A stretch of 64,000 nt of DNA from Dyadobacter sp. CY345 (GTDB lineage: Bacteria > Bacteroidota > Bacteroidia > Cytophagales > Spirosomataceae), in the NCBI RefSeq assembly GCF_021502725.1, contig NZ_JAKFFS010000002.1, positions 558,001 to 622,000 of the forward strand. The letters are read 5' to 3'. This document shows positions 52,001 to 60,044 of this stretch, piece after piece. Position numbers and translations under genes: made by a program. The notes beneath the pieces are model-generated. The model was not told the DNA's origin and searched no databases. It saw only the letters and a list, made by a program, of their open reading frames with translations. The first letter of the stretch is position 1; the number at the start of each line of letters is the position of its first letter.

Positions 52001-52638
52001 ATCATCGATTTGTTGGCAATATTGATTTCCTGGGTTAAAAAACCGATGGAGGAGACTACCAGCGTTGTACTGCCTTCCGGCAATTCAAGCGAAAAATTTC
52101 CATCACCATCCGTCGTAGTTCCAACACTCGAACTTCCTTTCAAAACCACCGTTGCGCCCGGAATCGTAGCTCCTGCCGCGTCAATAACTTTTCCTTTAAT
52201 TGGGAAAAGAATCGATTTTAAGGTCTGGATAGATGTGCCCATTCCCTCAGTCGCCGGAGCTGCATTTTTAGCTGATGGCATCCGTTTTAACAAAATCTGT
52301 TTACCGGAAACTTCGTAGGTAACCTTTAATGGCGTAAGGAAGTTATCCAGAATTGCTTCGAGTTTTTCTTCTTTGGCATTCAGGTTAACCTTGCGCTGGG
52401 ACTGTATTAATTCAGGGCTGTACATGAAATTTACGCCGGAAAGTTTTCCAAGTTTTTCCAATGCCACACCAATCTTCTGCTCCCTGATATTAATTGTCAA
52501 CCGGCGGTTGAGCACTTCCTGGGCGTTGCTGTCGATAGCAAACGACATCCCGGAAAATTGTATGATAATGAATAATTGTATGAGGCTGATTCTCATAATT
52601 TTAGAAAAGCTTGGGGGCCATTGTAAGGTTTTTTTCAT
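49036..52638 (-). CDS. SusC-family TonB-dependent transporter with N-terminal STN signalling domain
   Basis: A 1200-residue protein. Order: signal segment (about residues 10-40), STN (secretin/TonB short N-terminal) domain at about 45-120 (LTINIREQKIGVALEKLGKL; KVNLNAKEEKLEAILDNFL), CarboxypepD_reg domain at about 145-235 (IKGKVIDAAGATIPGATVVL), plug (LSEVVVTGYSSQSKRDITGS; VLKDASSASIYGSRAANGVI) and a large barrel ending QVGLNFGF. The STN domain is what contacts FecR in transducing transporters, and FecR and an ECF sigma factor are encoded immediately upstream, so this is a cell-surface signalling uptake system. Confidence 0.96.
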   Translation of the reverse strand: MKKTLQWPPSFSKIMRISLIQLFIIIQFSGMSFAIDSNAQEVLNRRLTINIREQKIGVALEKLGKLSGVNFMYSPELIQSQRKVNLNAKEEKLEAILDNFLTPLKVTYEVSGKQILLKRMPSAKNAAPATEGMGTSIQTLKSILFPIKGKVIDAAGATIPGATVVLKGSSSVGTTTDGDGNFSLELPEGSTTLVVSSIGFLTQEINIANKSMIEITLQSDVKSLSEVVVTGYSSQSKRDITGSVSTVDTKELTKVSAPNVAQQLQGRVAGVTVTSNNTPGGEATVRIRGFGTINNNDPLYVIDGVPTKGGLNSINPNNIESMQVLKDASSASIYGSRAANGVIIITTKKGKSGAPQFSFNSRFGVQTGKVDLGLIIDPQQFGDLLWTQRRNAGVLTNGNPSHQQYGNGVNAVVPDYILAGSQYGITLNPNNPTDPALALIDPARYNYNRTGFYQIVKASKQGTDWEKEILRDAAIQEYNIGATGGSETGRYALSLNYFKQDGILKNTSFNRYSLRSNTEFLFKKKIRFGENLEVSYTENKGYYSNNGTASSTNNQDGNPIGNGFRIPSIIPVYDIMGNFAATRAAGLGPATNPVAQLHRTKDNRVNTFRTFGNAYVEVDILKDLIAKSSIGVDFTNSNRTSYVLLDLEEAEIESNNSLTNAYAYDVNWTWSNTLNYSKTFGAHKLNVLAGTEAIKGSGKDFSAVRTTFYSEDPQYMYLSAGTAGINNTGAGYQWSLFSIFGKINYALKDRYLLEATVRRDGSSRFGQNNRYGTFPAFSAGWRLSEEAFLKPVSWLDDLKLRAGWGQTGNQEIGNYNGFSTYRSTLNQSSYAIDGSNSSVQAGFDTQAFGNQDAKWETTTQTNLGLDATFLKGMFNLNLDVYSRTTSDMLYQVSLPATQGVATIPFVNVGEMNNKGFDLAIDFNNKALDGELTYSIGGNISAYKNNVEKLNNSATAVLLGPTIRSYTWTRSVAGMPLYSFYGLQIDGIYQNQAEVDAGPTYPGYAAVGKYKYHDTDGNGVITDADRKFLGNPHPDFTYGINLNVGYKGFDLSAFFQGVKGNEILNMVKRWTDFNNQAGNRSLRMLNDSWTPENPDAVLPILDANDSRSQQPSSYFIEDGSYFRMKNLTIGYTLPTKALSKLGLTSARIYVQGQNLFTITKYSGIDPEVTSVGSAPGSTVLGVDQGNYPRSKMYQVGLNFGF

Positions 52639-52745
52639 ACTTTTGGATGTTTTGATGGTTGTAAAAAAATCAGCAAAATAATTCCCGTGTCCCTTTTTTG
52701 GGGGACTTCATCTTAGTGCCAACATAGGTGGGGAGTTTTAGTCGG

Positions 52746-52773
52746 GGTGAATGATGTTGCCACATCGTTCACC
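52746..52773. other. hairpin in the fecR-susC gap
   Basis: A 12-bp stem with one mismatch (GGTGAATGATGT with ACATCGTTCACC) and a 4-base loop. On the plus strand it is followed by seven T, like a terminator, but no plus-strand gene ends here. On the minus strand, which carries the mRNA from fecR to susC, it has no U tail. It could attenuate or process the fecR-susC transcript. Confidence 0.4.
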
Positions 52774-52816
52774 TTTTTTGTTTGTTTTCAAATAGTCTGG
52801 GTTTTAGGTTTAGAAA

Positions 52817-53923
52817 TTAGTTACACGAATTGCCTTTGATATTAACTTTATCACCATTGATCTGATAATCAGCTTCCAGAATTGCACAAATCCATTTCAG
52901 TTTGTTGTCCAACGGTTCATCGCCAAGAGTCGCCGTGATGCTGCAATCTGCCATCACCTTATCATTATATTCAATCCTGACTCCGTATGCTTTTTCCAGA
53001 GAAGAAAATACTTCTGAAACCGGCGTTTCCTTATAATTGAAACTTTGACTTTCAATTGGGATTTTCAGTAAGGCAGTTCTCTTAATATTTATTTTAGCAA
53101 CGGTGAACTTATCCCGTTCAAATGTTGCCTGCTGGTTTGGCATCAATAACAACGCTGACAATTTCTTTCCGCTTTTGTAATCCGAAACGTGTTTGTCATT
53201 GTTGGAAAAAACAGAAACCTTTCCGGTTTTCACAGCGACAAAAACATTTTTACCATTTTCATTTGCGCTCACACTGAAACTGGTTCCAAGAACTTTTGTT
53301 ACAAGTTCATTTGCGTATACAAAAAATGGTCGGTCGGCATCTTTGGTAACTTCGAAAAATGCCTCGCCTGAAAGCACTACTACACGCTTATTGGCGTCAA
53401 ATTGTTTTGTAAAACTTATCCGGCTATTCTTTTGAAGAACAACCGAACTTCCGTCCGGCAACTGAATGTACTTGACAGTATTATTTGAATTTTCTATCTC
53501 AATAATATCGCTGCTGACTTGGAACTGTTTTTGGTTTTCAGTAAAAGTTGAATTGGAAATATAAGTTTTGTAAAATCCCAGAGCCGATGCCAGAATAAAA
53601 ATAACCGACGCAGCTGTTAGCCAATATCGTTTTAATAAATTGAAGGAAGGCTTTTTTGTTTTGAATGACTTCTCCCGCCGTTTTGCAATTTCCAGCGACT
53701 GGCTTACTTTATATGCAATATGTTCATCTGTGATTCCTGCAATTTCATTTTTTGAGGTGAGCAGTTTGAAGCGTGCGTGGTTCAGTGCGGTCTTTTTAGA
53801 ATAATCTCCGTTTGTCCAGTCATCCCAGTATTGATCGAGTTCAGGATTTTCTTCCAGAACCCAGGCTATGAAAGTTGGGTTTTTCAGTAAATCCTTTACT
53901 ACTTTTTCCGTTGAGTGACTCAT
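52817..53923 (-). CDS. FecR-family anti-sigma factor (DUF4974)
   Basis: About 368 residues from the ATG at 53923 (two further residues upstream would need a TTG). The cytosolic N-terminal part (KVVKDLLKNPTFIAWVLEEN and a basic stretch KRREKSFKTKKPSFN) is followed by one membrane helix near residues 105-120 (YWLTAASVIFILASALGFY), the periplasmic FecR domain (IQLPDGSSVVLQKNSRISF; VVVLSGEAFFEVTKDADRPF; KVLGTSFSVSA) and a C-terminal DUF4974 domain (FNYKETPVSEVFSSLEKAYG; LKWICAILEADYQI). It holds the ECF sigma factor until the STN transporter signals. Encoded between the sigma factor and susC. Confidence 0.94.
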   Translation of the reverse strand: MSHSTEKVVKDLLKNPTFIAWVLEENPELDQYWDDWTNGDYSKKTALNHARFKLLTSKNEIAGITDEHIAYKVSQSLEIAKRREKSFKTKKPSFNLLKRYWLTAASVIFILASALGFYKTYISNSTFTENQKQFQVSSDIIEIENSNNTVKYIQLPDGSSVVLQKNSRISFTKQFDANKRVVVLSGEAFFEVTKDADRPFFVYANELVTKVLGTSFSVSANENGKNVFVAVKTGKVSVFSNNDKHVSDYKSGKKLSALLLMPNQQATFERDKFTVAKINIKRTALLKIPIESQSFNYKETPVSEVFSSLEKAYGVRIEYNDKVMADCSITATLGDEPLDNKLKWICAILEADYQINGDKVNIKGNSCN

Positions 53924-54018
53924 AAACAATAACCGTTTTACACGTGTTTATTGTTATTATCTATTATTTCTGTTTAGATACTCACTTGCCAAAGGATATT
54001 TCTAAACTTATTGGAATA

Positions 54019-54660
54019 TTATAATATAATTTCGAAAAGTGAATAAAATATAAAAGAAAATGAAGGCGTAATAGGCCACATTTCTCTCAAATTTGAAAGT
54101 GCGCGTTGGAGGATATTACTTACAGATTGAGGTTTTATGGCAAGAAGAGATCCGATCTCATCGGATTTTAAGCCTTGAAAAAATCGGAGATAGACAACTT
54201 CCCTCTGACGTGCCGGAAGCTGTGTCATCAATTCTTTCACGTGATTTTTTAAATCAGTTTCACTTTCATTTTGGATAATAATTTCCTCAGAGGAAAATTC
54301 CATCAGATGGTCTTCAAGATTGCCGGTAAGTTCGAGCTCTCCGGAAAGCGGTTTCAGCGTTTTAATTATTCGGTGTCGGAAGGATTTTAAAAGATAAAAT
54401 TTGACAGAAGGTGTTTCATTTAATTTCTCACGATGCAGCCACAAGTGAATGAGGAGGTCTTGTAAGGTATCTTCCGCAATCTGGACATTTGGCGTGAATC
54501 TCAGGCCATAGTGAAGTAAGGTGCGATAATACCGCGTGGCAAGTTCAGTATATGCCGCCTCGTTCCCATCCCGGAAACAGTCCCAAAGTATTGAATCATC
54601 AGTAAATTTCGTGATCTGAGTCAATATTAATTCTGTTAAAAATGGACATGGTAGAATCAA
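54019..54660 (-). CDS. ECF RNA polymerase sigma factor (FecI/Bacteroidota SusC-type)
   Basis: Up to 213 residues; the frame opens at TTG 54660, and a second TTG at 54624 gives a start (TQITKFTDDSILWDCFRDGN) closer to the family's usual N-terminus. Region 2 is IAEDTLQDLLIHLWLHREKL followed by SVKFYLLKSFRHRIIKTL, and region 4 is LPARQREVVYLRFFQGLKSD followed by EIGSLLAIKPQSVSNILQRA. It directs transcription of the SusC/SusD operon downstream when freed from FecR. The lack of an ATG may keep its level low (inference). Confidence 0.92.
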   Translation of the reverse strand: MILPCPFLTELILTQITKFTDDSILWDCFRDGNEAAYTELATRYYRTLLHYGLRFTPNVQIAEDTLQDLLIHLWLHREKLNETPSVKFYLLKSFRHRIIKTLKPLSGELELTGNLEDHLMEFSSEEIIIQNESETDLKNHVKELMTQLPARQREVVYLRFFQGLKSDEIGSLLAIKPQSVSNILQRALSNLREMWPITPSFSFIFYSLFEIIL

Positions 54661-54662
54661 AA

Positions 54663-54676
54663 ATAGGTAAACCTAT
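54663..54676. promoter_or_regulatory. palindrome at the start of the sigma-factor gene
   Basis: ATAGGT-AA-ACCTAT, a perfect 14-base palindrome two bases upstream of the earliest TTG start. It could be an operator. The rest of the divergent gap 54677-55198 is AT-rich; I see no gene in it and no clear consensus promoter. Confidence 0.25.
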
Positions 54677-55198
54677 GATTATATAAAATAGTGTTTTGCA
54701 TATTATTTGAATATCAAAATTTAATTGCTTTATACTACAATTTGTGACAGTTCACATCAAAATATATAAGTCCTGGAAATTTGAAAAGGGCTGTATTTTG
54801 TTGTACCAAAATATTCTGTCGGATTGTAAATTTTATCCTATTTTAAATCAGTTTCTTACTTTGAGAAATGTTTACTGTTATTGAAAAAATTGTCAAATTA
54901 TCCAATAAAAAAATAGATGAAGTCTATTTTGGGCACGTTCCCGACATCGTTTGCGTAAAAAAATATTCAAAAAGCCATTGGCGTCTCTTGCTAATGTCTA
55001 ATCTTCCTTCTGTCAATCGGAGAATTATTAAAATTTAAAATCAATTATTTCTTCGATTATTCTAATTCTGGTCGGACAATGGGATTCGACATATTCAATA
55101 AAAACTCAGCTTCATGATTCACTTCGTAACCTAAGAATGTTCGATTTCGAATATGATTTTTGTATTAATAAATATAATAATATAAACTGTTGTGATGT

Positions 55199-58100
55199 AT
55201 GTTTAGAAAACTACAAAGTGCGTCTGCCATGGGTTTGTTACTCATGTACGGAATTTTTCCGGCTGGAAGTCAGAAGGTTTATGCCGGAAACCATCTGAAA
55301 TTCATCGAAAATCGGGTAGCATCGGCGGACGAAAAAAACAGGACAAATTCTGTTTTTGATATCACCGGAAAAGTGACGGGCGATAATGGGGAAGAACTGC
55401 CGGGCGTAAGTATTTTATTGAAAGGAACGACAACCGGAGCGACCACGGATGCCAATGGGACATACAAACTGACAATTCCTGCTGGAAACGCGACGCTCGT
55501 TTTTTCTTATGTCGGTTATGTGAGCCAGGAAATTCCGGTAAATAATCGTTCGATCATCGATGTCAAATTGCTGGCTGATACCAAAGCGCTTGAAGAAGTT
55601 GTAGTGGTGGGTTATGGAACGATGAAGAAAAGTGATGTCACCGGAGCCATTACTTCCGTGAAAGCAAAAGATATTACGGCTATTCCGACGACAAACGCTT
55701 TGCGGTCGCTGCAGGGAAAAGTTTCCGGAATTGATATCACCCAAAGTTCAGGACAACCAGGCGCGGATATTAATATCGTTTTACGTGGCAATAGATCGTT
55801 AAGGGCTGATAATAAGCCACTTGTCTTGGTTGACGGAATTCCATACGGATCGTTTATTGATATTAACCCCACCGATATCACGTCCATTGAAGTTTTAAAA
55901 GATGTTGCCTCGACAGCTATTTATGGAACGCGTGGGGCAAATGGGGTAATTATCATTACAACAAAAAAAGGAACATCAGGAAAATCTACGATATCGTTCA
56001 ATTCCTATGTTTCGATGAATAAGAAAGCTTTGTATCCGCGCATGATGAATGGCGAAGAATATGCGCAGCAAAAACGTGAGGCTTACCGGACGACCAATGG
56101 CGATGTATATCGGAAGGATGAAGATATTTTTCAGGTAACAGAGTTGCAATATTTGAAAGACAAGCAGTTTGAAGACTGGCAGAGCTACATTTTTCACAAC
56201 GGATTAATGCAGAATTATGAGATCAACCTGACGGGTGGTAGTGAAAAAACCACTTTTGCCACTTCCTTCGGTTACCAGAAAGATAAAGGATTGTTACTCA
56301 ATGACATTTACCGCAGATTAAATGGAAAAGTGAGCATTGATCATAAAATCAGCAATCGTATCAGGGTAGGCGTCAGCGCAATTTATTCTTTTAAAAATCA
56401 GGATAAACGCGATAATCCATTAAACATGGCAAACAAAATTTTGCCGATTGCCAAGGCGTTTAACGATGACGGAACATTAATTTTGAATCCTGCACCCGGT
56501 TACAGTGCGCAATTCACTCCCTTGGCAGATGAACAACCAGGCGTTTTCGTGAATAACATTGTCGACAAACGTTTATTTTCCTCAGCATATCTGGACATGA
56601 AAATTACGAATGAATTATTCCTGAAATCCACAATCGGTTTAGATTTCAGAGATTATCGCCGTGGATATTATAAGGGATATAATACGATTGCCAACGTGGG
56701 ACGTAATTCGAGTTCAGGTGTTGAGTTGCAAAACTTTTTTAATTATACCTGGGAAAATACGCTTAATTACAACAAAACAATTGGTCGTCACCAGATTCAG
56801 GGTCTGTTGGGTACAAGTTCGCTCGGGACAAAATATGAGGAATATACTTCGGCTGGAAATAACCAGGCTTCTCCGCTTACTTCTTTTCATGATTTGAATT
56901 CGAATACTATTTCAAAAGCGATTGGCAGCAAATTAAGAGAGACAACCATTGCTTCATTCTTTGGCAGGATCAACTATAAGCTAAGCAATAAATATATTTT
57001 CCAGGCATCTCTTCGTACTGATGGATCTTCTGTTTTGGCGGCAGGGCAAAAGTGGGGATATTTTCCTTCTGTGTCGGTAGCCTGGCGTTTGATCGAAGAA
57101 CCTTTTTTACAGGATAGCAAAATTGTCAATGATCTGAAACTACGAGTGAGCTGGGGTAAGTCAGGTAATTCTGCTATCGATCCTTATGCCACCAAAGGCG
57201 GTTTGGGATTGTCTGCCTATGCTTTTGGGACAAGCGCGGCTTTCGGTTATGCACCCAGCGTGATTCCTAATCCAAATCTGACCTGGGAAACCACCGGAAC
57301 CTGGAACGCCGGTCTTGATTTTGGTTTGGTAGGAAACAGGATTTCAGGTACAATTGATGTTTACCGGTCCAGAACCAAAGATTTGTTGTTACCAAGCTTG
57401 CTGCCAACACACACTGGTTATGCAGAAATTCTTGAAAATATCGGGCAGGTGGAAAACAAAGGTGTCGAGCTCGCAATCACTTCTCAAAACGTTAACGCGA
57501 AATCTTTTAATTGGTCGACAGACTGGACATTTACTTTGAACCGTGAAAAAATCATTGCACTCAATAACGGAGTTACCCGTAATGAAGCAAATAGCTGGTT
57601 TGTGGGAGAGCCAACCAAAGTATTTTATAACTACAAAAAAATTGGGATCTGGCAGCTAGGAGAGGAAGAGGCCGCTTTGAATTTTGGCAATAACAAACCG
57701 GGAGATGTTAAGGTCGCCGATACCAACGGAAATGGCGTCGTTGATCCGGGAGATCGTACAACTTTTTCTCAGGTACCAAAATTTACCTTCGGCGTTAACA
57801 ACCATTTTGAATATAAAAATATTGACCTGAGTGTTTTTGTTTATGGCCGGATCGGACATTATATCAACTATGAGTATAACAACACGGCCTACAAACCGAG
57901 TGCGCTGGAAAATTCTTCCAATGTAGATTACTGGACGCCGGAAAATCCGACAAATGCTTTCCCGAGACCAAACAGTTCGTACTCCACGACTAATTATCTG
58001 TACCAATCGACGCTGGGGTATGTCAAAGGCTCTTTTGTGAAAATCAGAGATGTTTCTTTGGGTTACAATATTCCTTCTGCACTGGTTAAGAAAGTTGGTG

Positions 58101-58240
58101 TTGGCCGTGTGCGTGTTTACGGAACGCTTCAAAATTATTTCACTTTCAGCAAGATCAAAGATTATGACCCTGAGCGCGGTGGGGATTTGAGTTTCCCTTT
58201 GGTAAAACAAATGATTTTTGGTGTAAACATTGATTTTTAA
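55199..58240 (+). CDS. SusC/RagA-family TonB-linked outer-membrane transporter
   Basis: A 1013-residue protein without an STN domain. The signal segment (about 1-30) is followed by a CarboxypepD_reg domain (ITGKVTGDNGEELPGVSILL, residues about 53-130), the TonB-box-like LEEVVVVGYGTMKKSDVTGA, the plug (VLRGNRSLRADNKPLVLVDG; VLKDVASTAIYGTRGANGVI) and the barrel, ending MIFGVNIDF. It is divergent from the sigma/FecR operon and followed 57 bases later by its SusD. The surface substrate is unknown, but two GH29 fucosidases encoded just downstream suggest a fucosylated glycan. Confidence 0.95.
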   Translation: MFRKLQSASAMGLLLMYGIFPAGSQKVYAGNHLKFIENRVASADEKNRTNSVFDITGKVTGDNGEELPGVSILLKGTTTGATTDANGTYKLTIPAGNATLVFSYVGYVSQEIPVNNRSIIDVKLLADTKALEEVVVVGYGTMKKSDVTGAITSVKAKDITAIPTTNALRSLQGKVSGIDITQSSGQPGADINIVLRGNRSLRADNKPLVLVDGIPYGSFIDINPTDITSIEVLKDVASTAIYGTRGANGVIIITTKKGTSGKSTISFNSYVSMNKKALYPRMMNGEEYAQQKREAYRTTNGDVYRKDEDIFQVTELQYLKDKQFEDWQSYIFHNGLMQNYEINLTGGSEKTTFATSFGYQKDKGLLLNDIYRRLNGKVSIDHKISNRIRVGVSAIYSFKNQDKRDNPLNMANKILPIAKAFNDDGTLILNPAPGYSAQFTPLADEQPGVFVNNIVDKRLFSSAYLDMKITNELFLKSTIGLDFRDYRRGYYKGYNTIANVGRNSSSGVELQNFFNYTWENTLNYNKTIGRHQIQGLLGTSSLGTKYEEYTSAGNNQASPLTSFHDLNSNTISKAIGSKLRETTIASFFGRINYKLSNKYIFQASLRTDGSSVLAAGQKWGYFPSVSVAWRLIEEPFLQDSKIVNDLKLRVSWGKSGNSAIDPYATKGGLGLSAYAFGTSAAFGYAPSVIPNPNLTWETTGTWNAGLDFGLVGNRISGTIDVYRSRTKDLLLPSLLPTHTGYAEILENIGQVENKGVELAITSQNVNAKSFNWSTDWTFTLNREKIIALNNGVTRNEANSWFVGEPTKVFYNYKKIGIWQLGEEEAALNFGNNKPGDVKVADTNGNGVVDPGDRTTFSQVPKFTFGVNNHFEYKNIDLSVFVYGRIGHYINYEYNNTAYKPSALENSSNVDYWTPENPTNAFPRPNSSYSTTNYLYQSTLGYVKGSFVKIRDVSLGYNIPSALVKKVGVGRVRVYGTLQNYFTFSKIKDYDPERGGDLSFPLVKQMIFGVNIDF

Positions 58241-58297
58241 TCATTCGGGAAAATTATTCCTGAAATGTATTCCTAAAATTTTAAAAAAGACATTCCA

Positions 58298-59980
58298 ATG
58301 AAAGTCAAAATATCAGCCTTACTTCTGGCTTTTTCTCTTGCCGGGCTTACTTCCTGTGAGGATTATCTTTCTGAAACAAATAAAAGCGGTTTGACGGAGA
58401 ATCCCTTTTTTCAAACAGAATTGGGTATCACCGCGGCTGTGAACGCAACTTATTCCGGAACCAGGTTGTGGTATGGTAAAGAGTTTCCATCTGCATTTGC
58501 CGAAACCGGAACTGATCTTTTCTTGCGAGGCGGTGATAATAAAGCAAACCAAATTTCGGATTACACAGTAGATTTAAACGGAGCGCAAACAAATTTGAAA
58601 GACTATTGGGCGAACTTATACAAAGCGCTGAATACCTGTAACACGGCTTTGAAATTACTCCCGTCACCAATTTTGAGCGAAGCACTGAACAAACAATATG
58701 AAGGAGAAGTCAGATTTTTGCGTGCGCACTATTTGTGGCTGATCACTGAAACATGGGGTGATGTGGTACTTTCAACTGAACCTACGATTAGTGTTGTGAC
58801 TACGGCGAAAAGGTCCAGCGTCGAAGATTTTTATAAAGTCATTTTTGCAGATCTGGATGTTGCGATTGCTAATCTTGCTCCGGCAAAATCCACAACCGGA
58901 CGGATCACGCAGGATGTAGCCAAAGCTTTCAAGGCAAGAATGTCTCTGACTCGGGCGAGCGCTACAAACAACGCCGCGATGTATGCGCAGGCTGCGGCGT
59001 TGGCAAAAGAGGTAATCGCTTCCGGTCGTTATACTTTGTTTTCAGATTTCAAGTCTTTGTGGGATATGAAAAATTCGGAAGGCGGAGCCAATTCGGAGGT
59101 TGTTTATTACGTAAATTATACCAATGACGATACCATGAACGGCGACTACGATCCGGCCGCTGGAAAGGGAAACAATAGTCATTTGCATTACATAATGGTT
59201 TATGACAAACAGCCTGGAATGGAACGGTCTGTTGCTTATGGCCGTCCTTATCAGCGCTACGTCCCGACTTTACATTTGCTCGATTTGTTTAATGAAAACA
59301 TCGATCAGCGTTACGCAGGAACATTTCAAACAGTTTGGAAGGCAAATATAGCAAACCTGAAAGCCGGAACTGTGAACGGATATCCTAAAATGGCGGCGGG
59401 TGATACATCCATGGTGTTTTTGAAAACAGTTGCAACCGCTGAGCAAACTGCCAACGCCGCAGGACGATATAAAATCTTTGACCGTAACACCATGTATAAA
59501 TCGGATGGGACGCTTCAGCTTCGATCACAATTTATTCAGATGAGTAAATTTATGGATCCTACGCGTCTGACAGCGAACCAGGAGTGGAGCTCCCGTGATG
59601 GTTTCGTGATTCGTATCGCTGAAATGTACCTGATCGCGGCAGAAGCGTTGATGAATACAAATCCGGCAGAAGCACTGAAATATATGAATGACCTGCGTAG
59701 GAAACGAGCAATCGCCGGTAAGGAGGCAGATATGGAAATTGCTGCGAAAGACCTGACGATTGATTTTATTCTGGAAGAGCGCGCACGTGAACTTGCCGGT
59801 GAATTGTTCCGCTGGTACGATCTTAAACGGACGGGGAAACTGGTGAGTTATGTTCAGAAATATAACATGGATGCGAAAGCAAACATCAAGGAAATCCACA
59901 ACCTGCGTCCGATACCGCAAGTGCAACTGGATGCGATTACAAATAAGGAAGAGTTTAAACAGAATCCGGGATACAACTGA
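58298..59980 (+). CDS. SusD/RagB-family outer-membrane lipoprotein
   Basis: A 560-residue protein with a lipoprotein signal (KVKISALLLAFSLAGLTSC, Cys near residue 20) and an N-terminal EDYLSETNKSGLTENPFFQT typical of SusD. The TPR helices are complete, and the C-terminal RagB signature is clear (IRIAEMYLIAAEALMNTNPA; LTIDFILEERARELAGELFR; WYDLKRTGKLVSYVQKYN; HNLRPIPQVQLDAI; NPGYN). It is the surface partner of the preceding SusC. A strong terminator follows, so this pair is a two-gene operon. Confidence 0.96.
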   Translation: MKVKISALLLAFSLAGLTSCEDYLSETNKSGLTENPFFQTELGITAAVNATYSGTRLWYGKEFPSAFAETGTDLFLRGGDNKANQISDYTVDLNGAQTNLKDYWANLYKALNTCNTALKLLPSPILSEALNKQYEGEVRFLRAHYLWLITETWGDVVLSTEPTISVVTTAKRSSVEDFYKVIFADLDVAIANLAPAKSTTGRITQDVAKAFKARMSLTRASATNNAAMYAQAAALAKEVIASGRYTLFSDFKSLWDMKNSEGGANSEVVYYVNYTNDDTMNGDYDPAAGKGNNSHLHYIMVYDKQPGMERSVAYGRPYQRYVPTLHLLDLFNENIDQRYAGTFQTVWKANIANLKAGTVNGYPKMAAGDTSMVFLKTVATAEQTANAAGRYKIFDRNTMYKSDGTLQLRSQFIQMSKFMDPTRLTANQEWSSRDGFVIRIAEMYLIAAEALMNTNPAEALKYMNDLRRKRAIAGKEADMEIAAKDLTIDFILEERARELAGELFRWYDLKRTGKLVSYVQKYNMDAKANIKEIHNLRPIPQVQLDAITNKEEFKQNPGYN

Positions 59981-59994
59981 TCAGCCTACAAAAA

Positions 59995-60032
59995 CAAAAA
60001 TCCCTTCAAACATACCGTCGAAGGGATTTTTG
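59995..60032. terminator. bidirectional terminator between SusD and fucosidase genes
   Basis: A perfect 13-bp stem (CAAAAATCCCTTC with GAAGGGATTTTTG) and a 12-base loop between convergent genes, with A and T runs for both strands. Confidence 0.88.
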
Positions 60033-60044
60033 TTTGAATAAATT

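Noticed and set aside
52746..52780. Terminator for a plus-strand transcript
   Set aside because: The U-run orientation fits the plus strand, but no plus-strand gene precedes it; it was listed only as a hairpin.
57656..58210. A 184-residue minus-strand frame inside the SusC gene
   Set aside because: It is antisense to a clear SusC barrel and has no recognisable motif.
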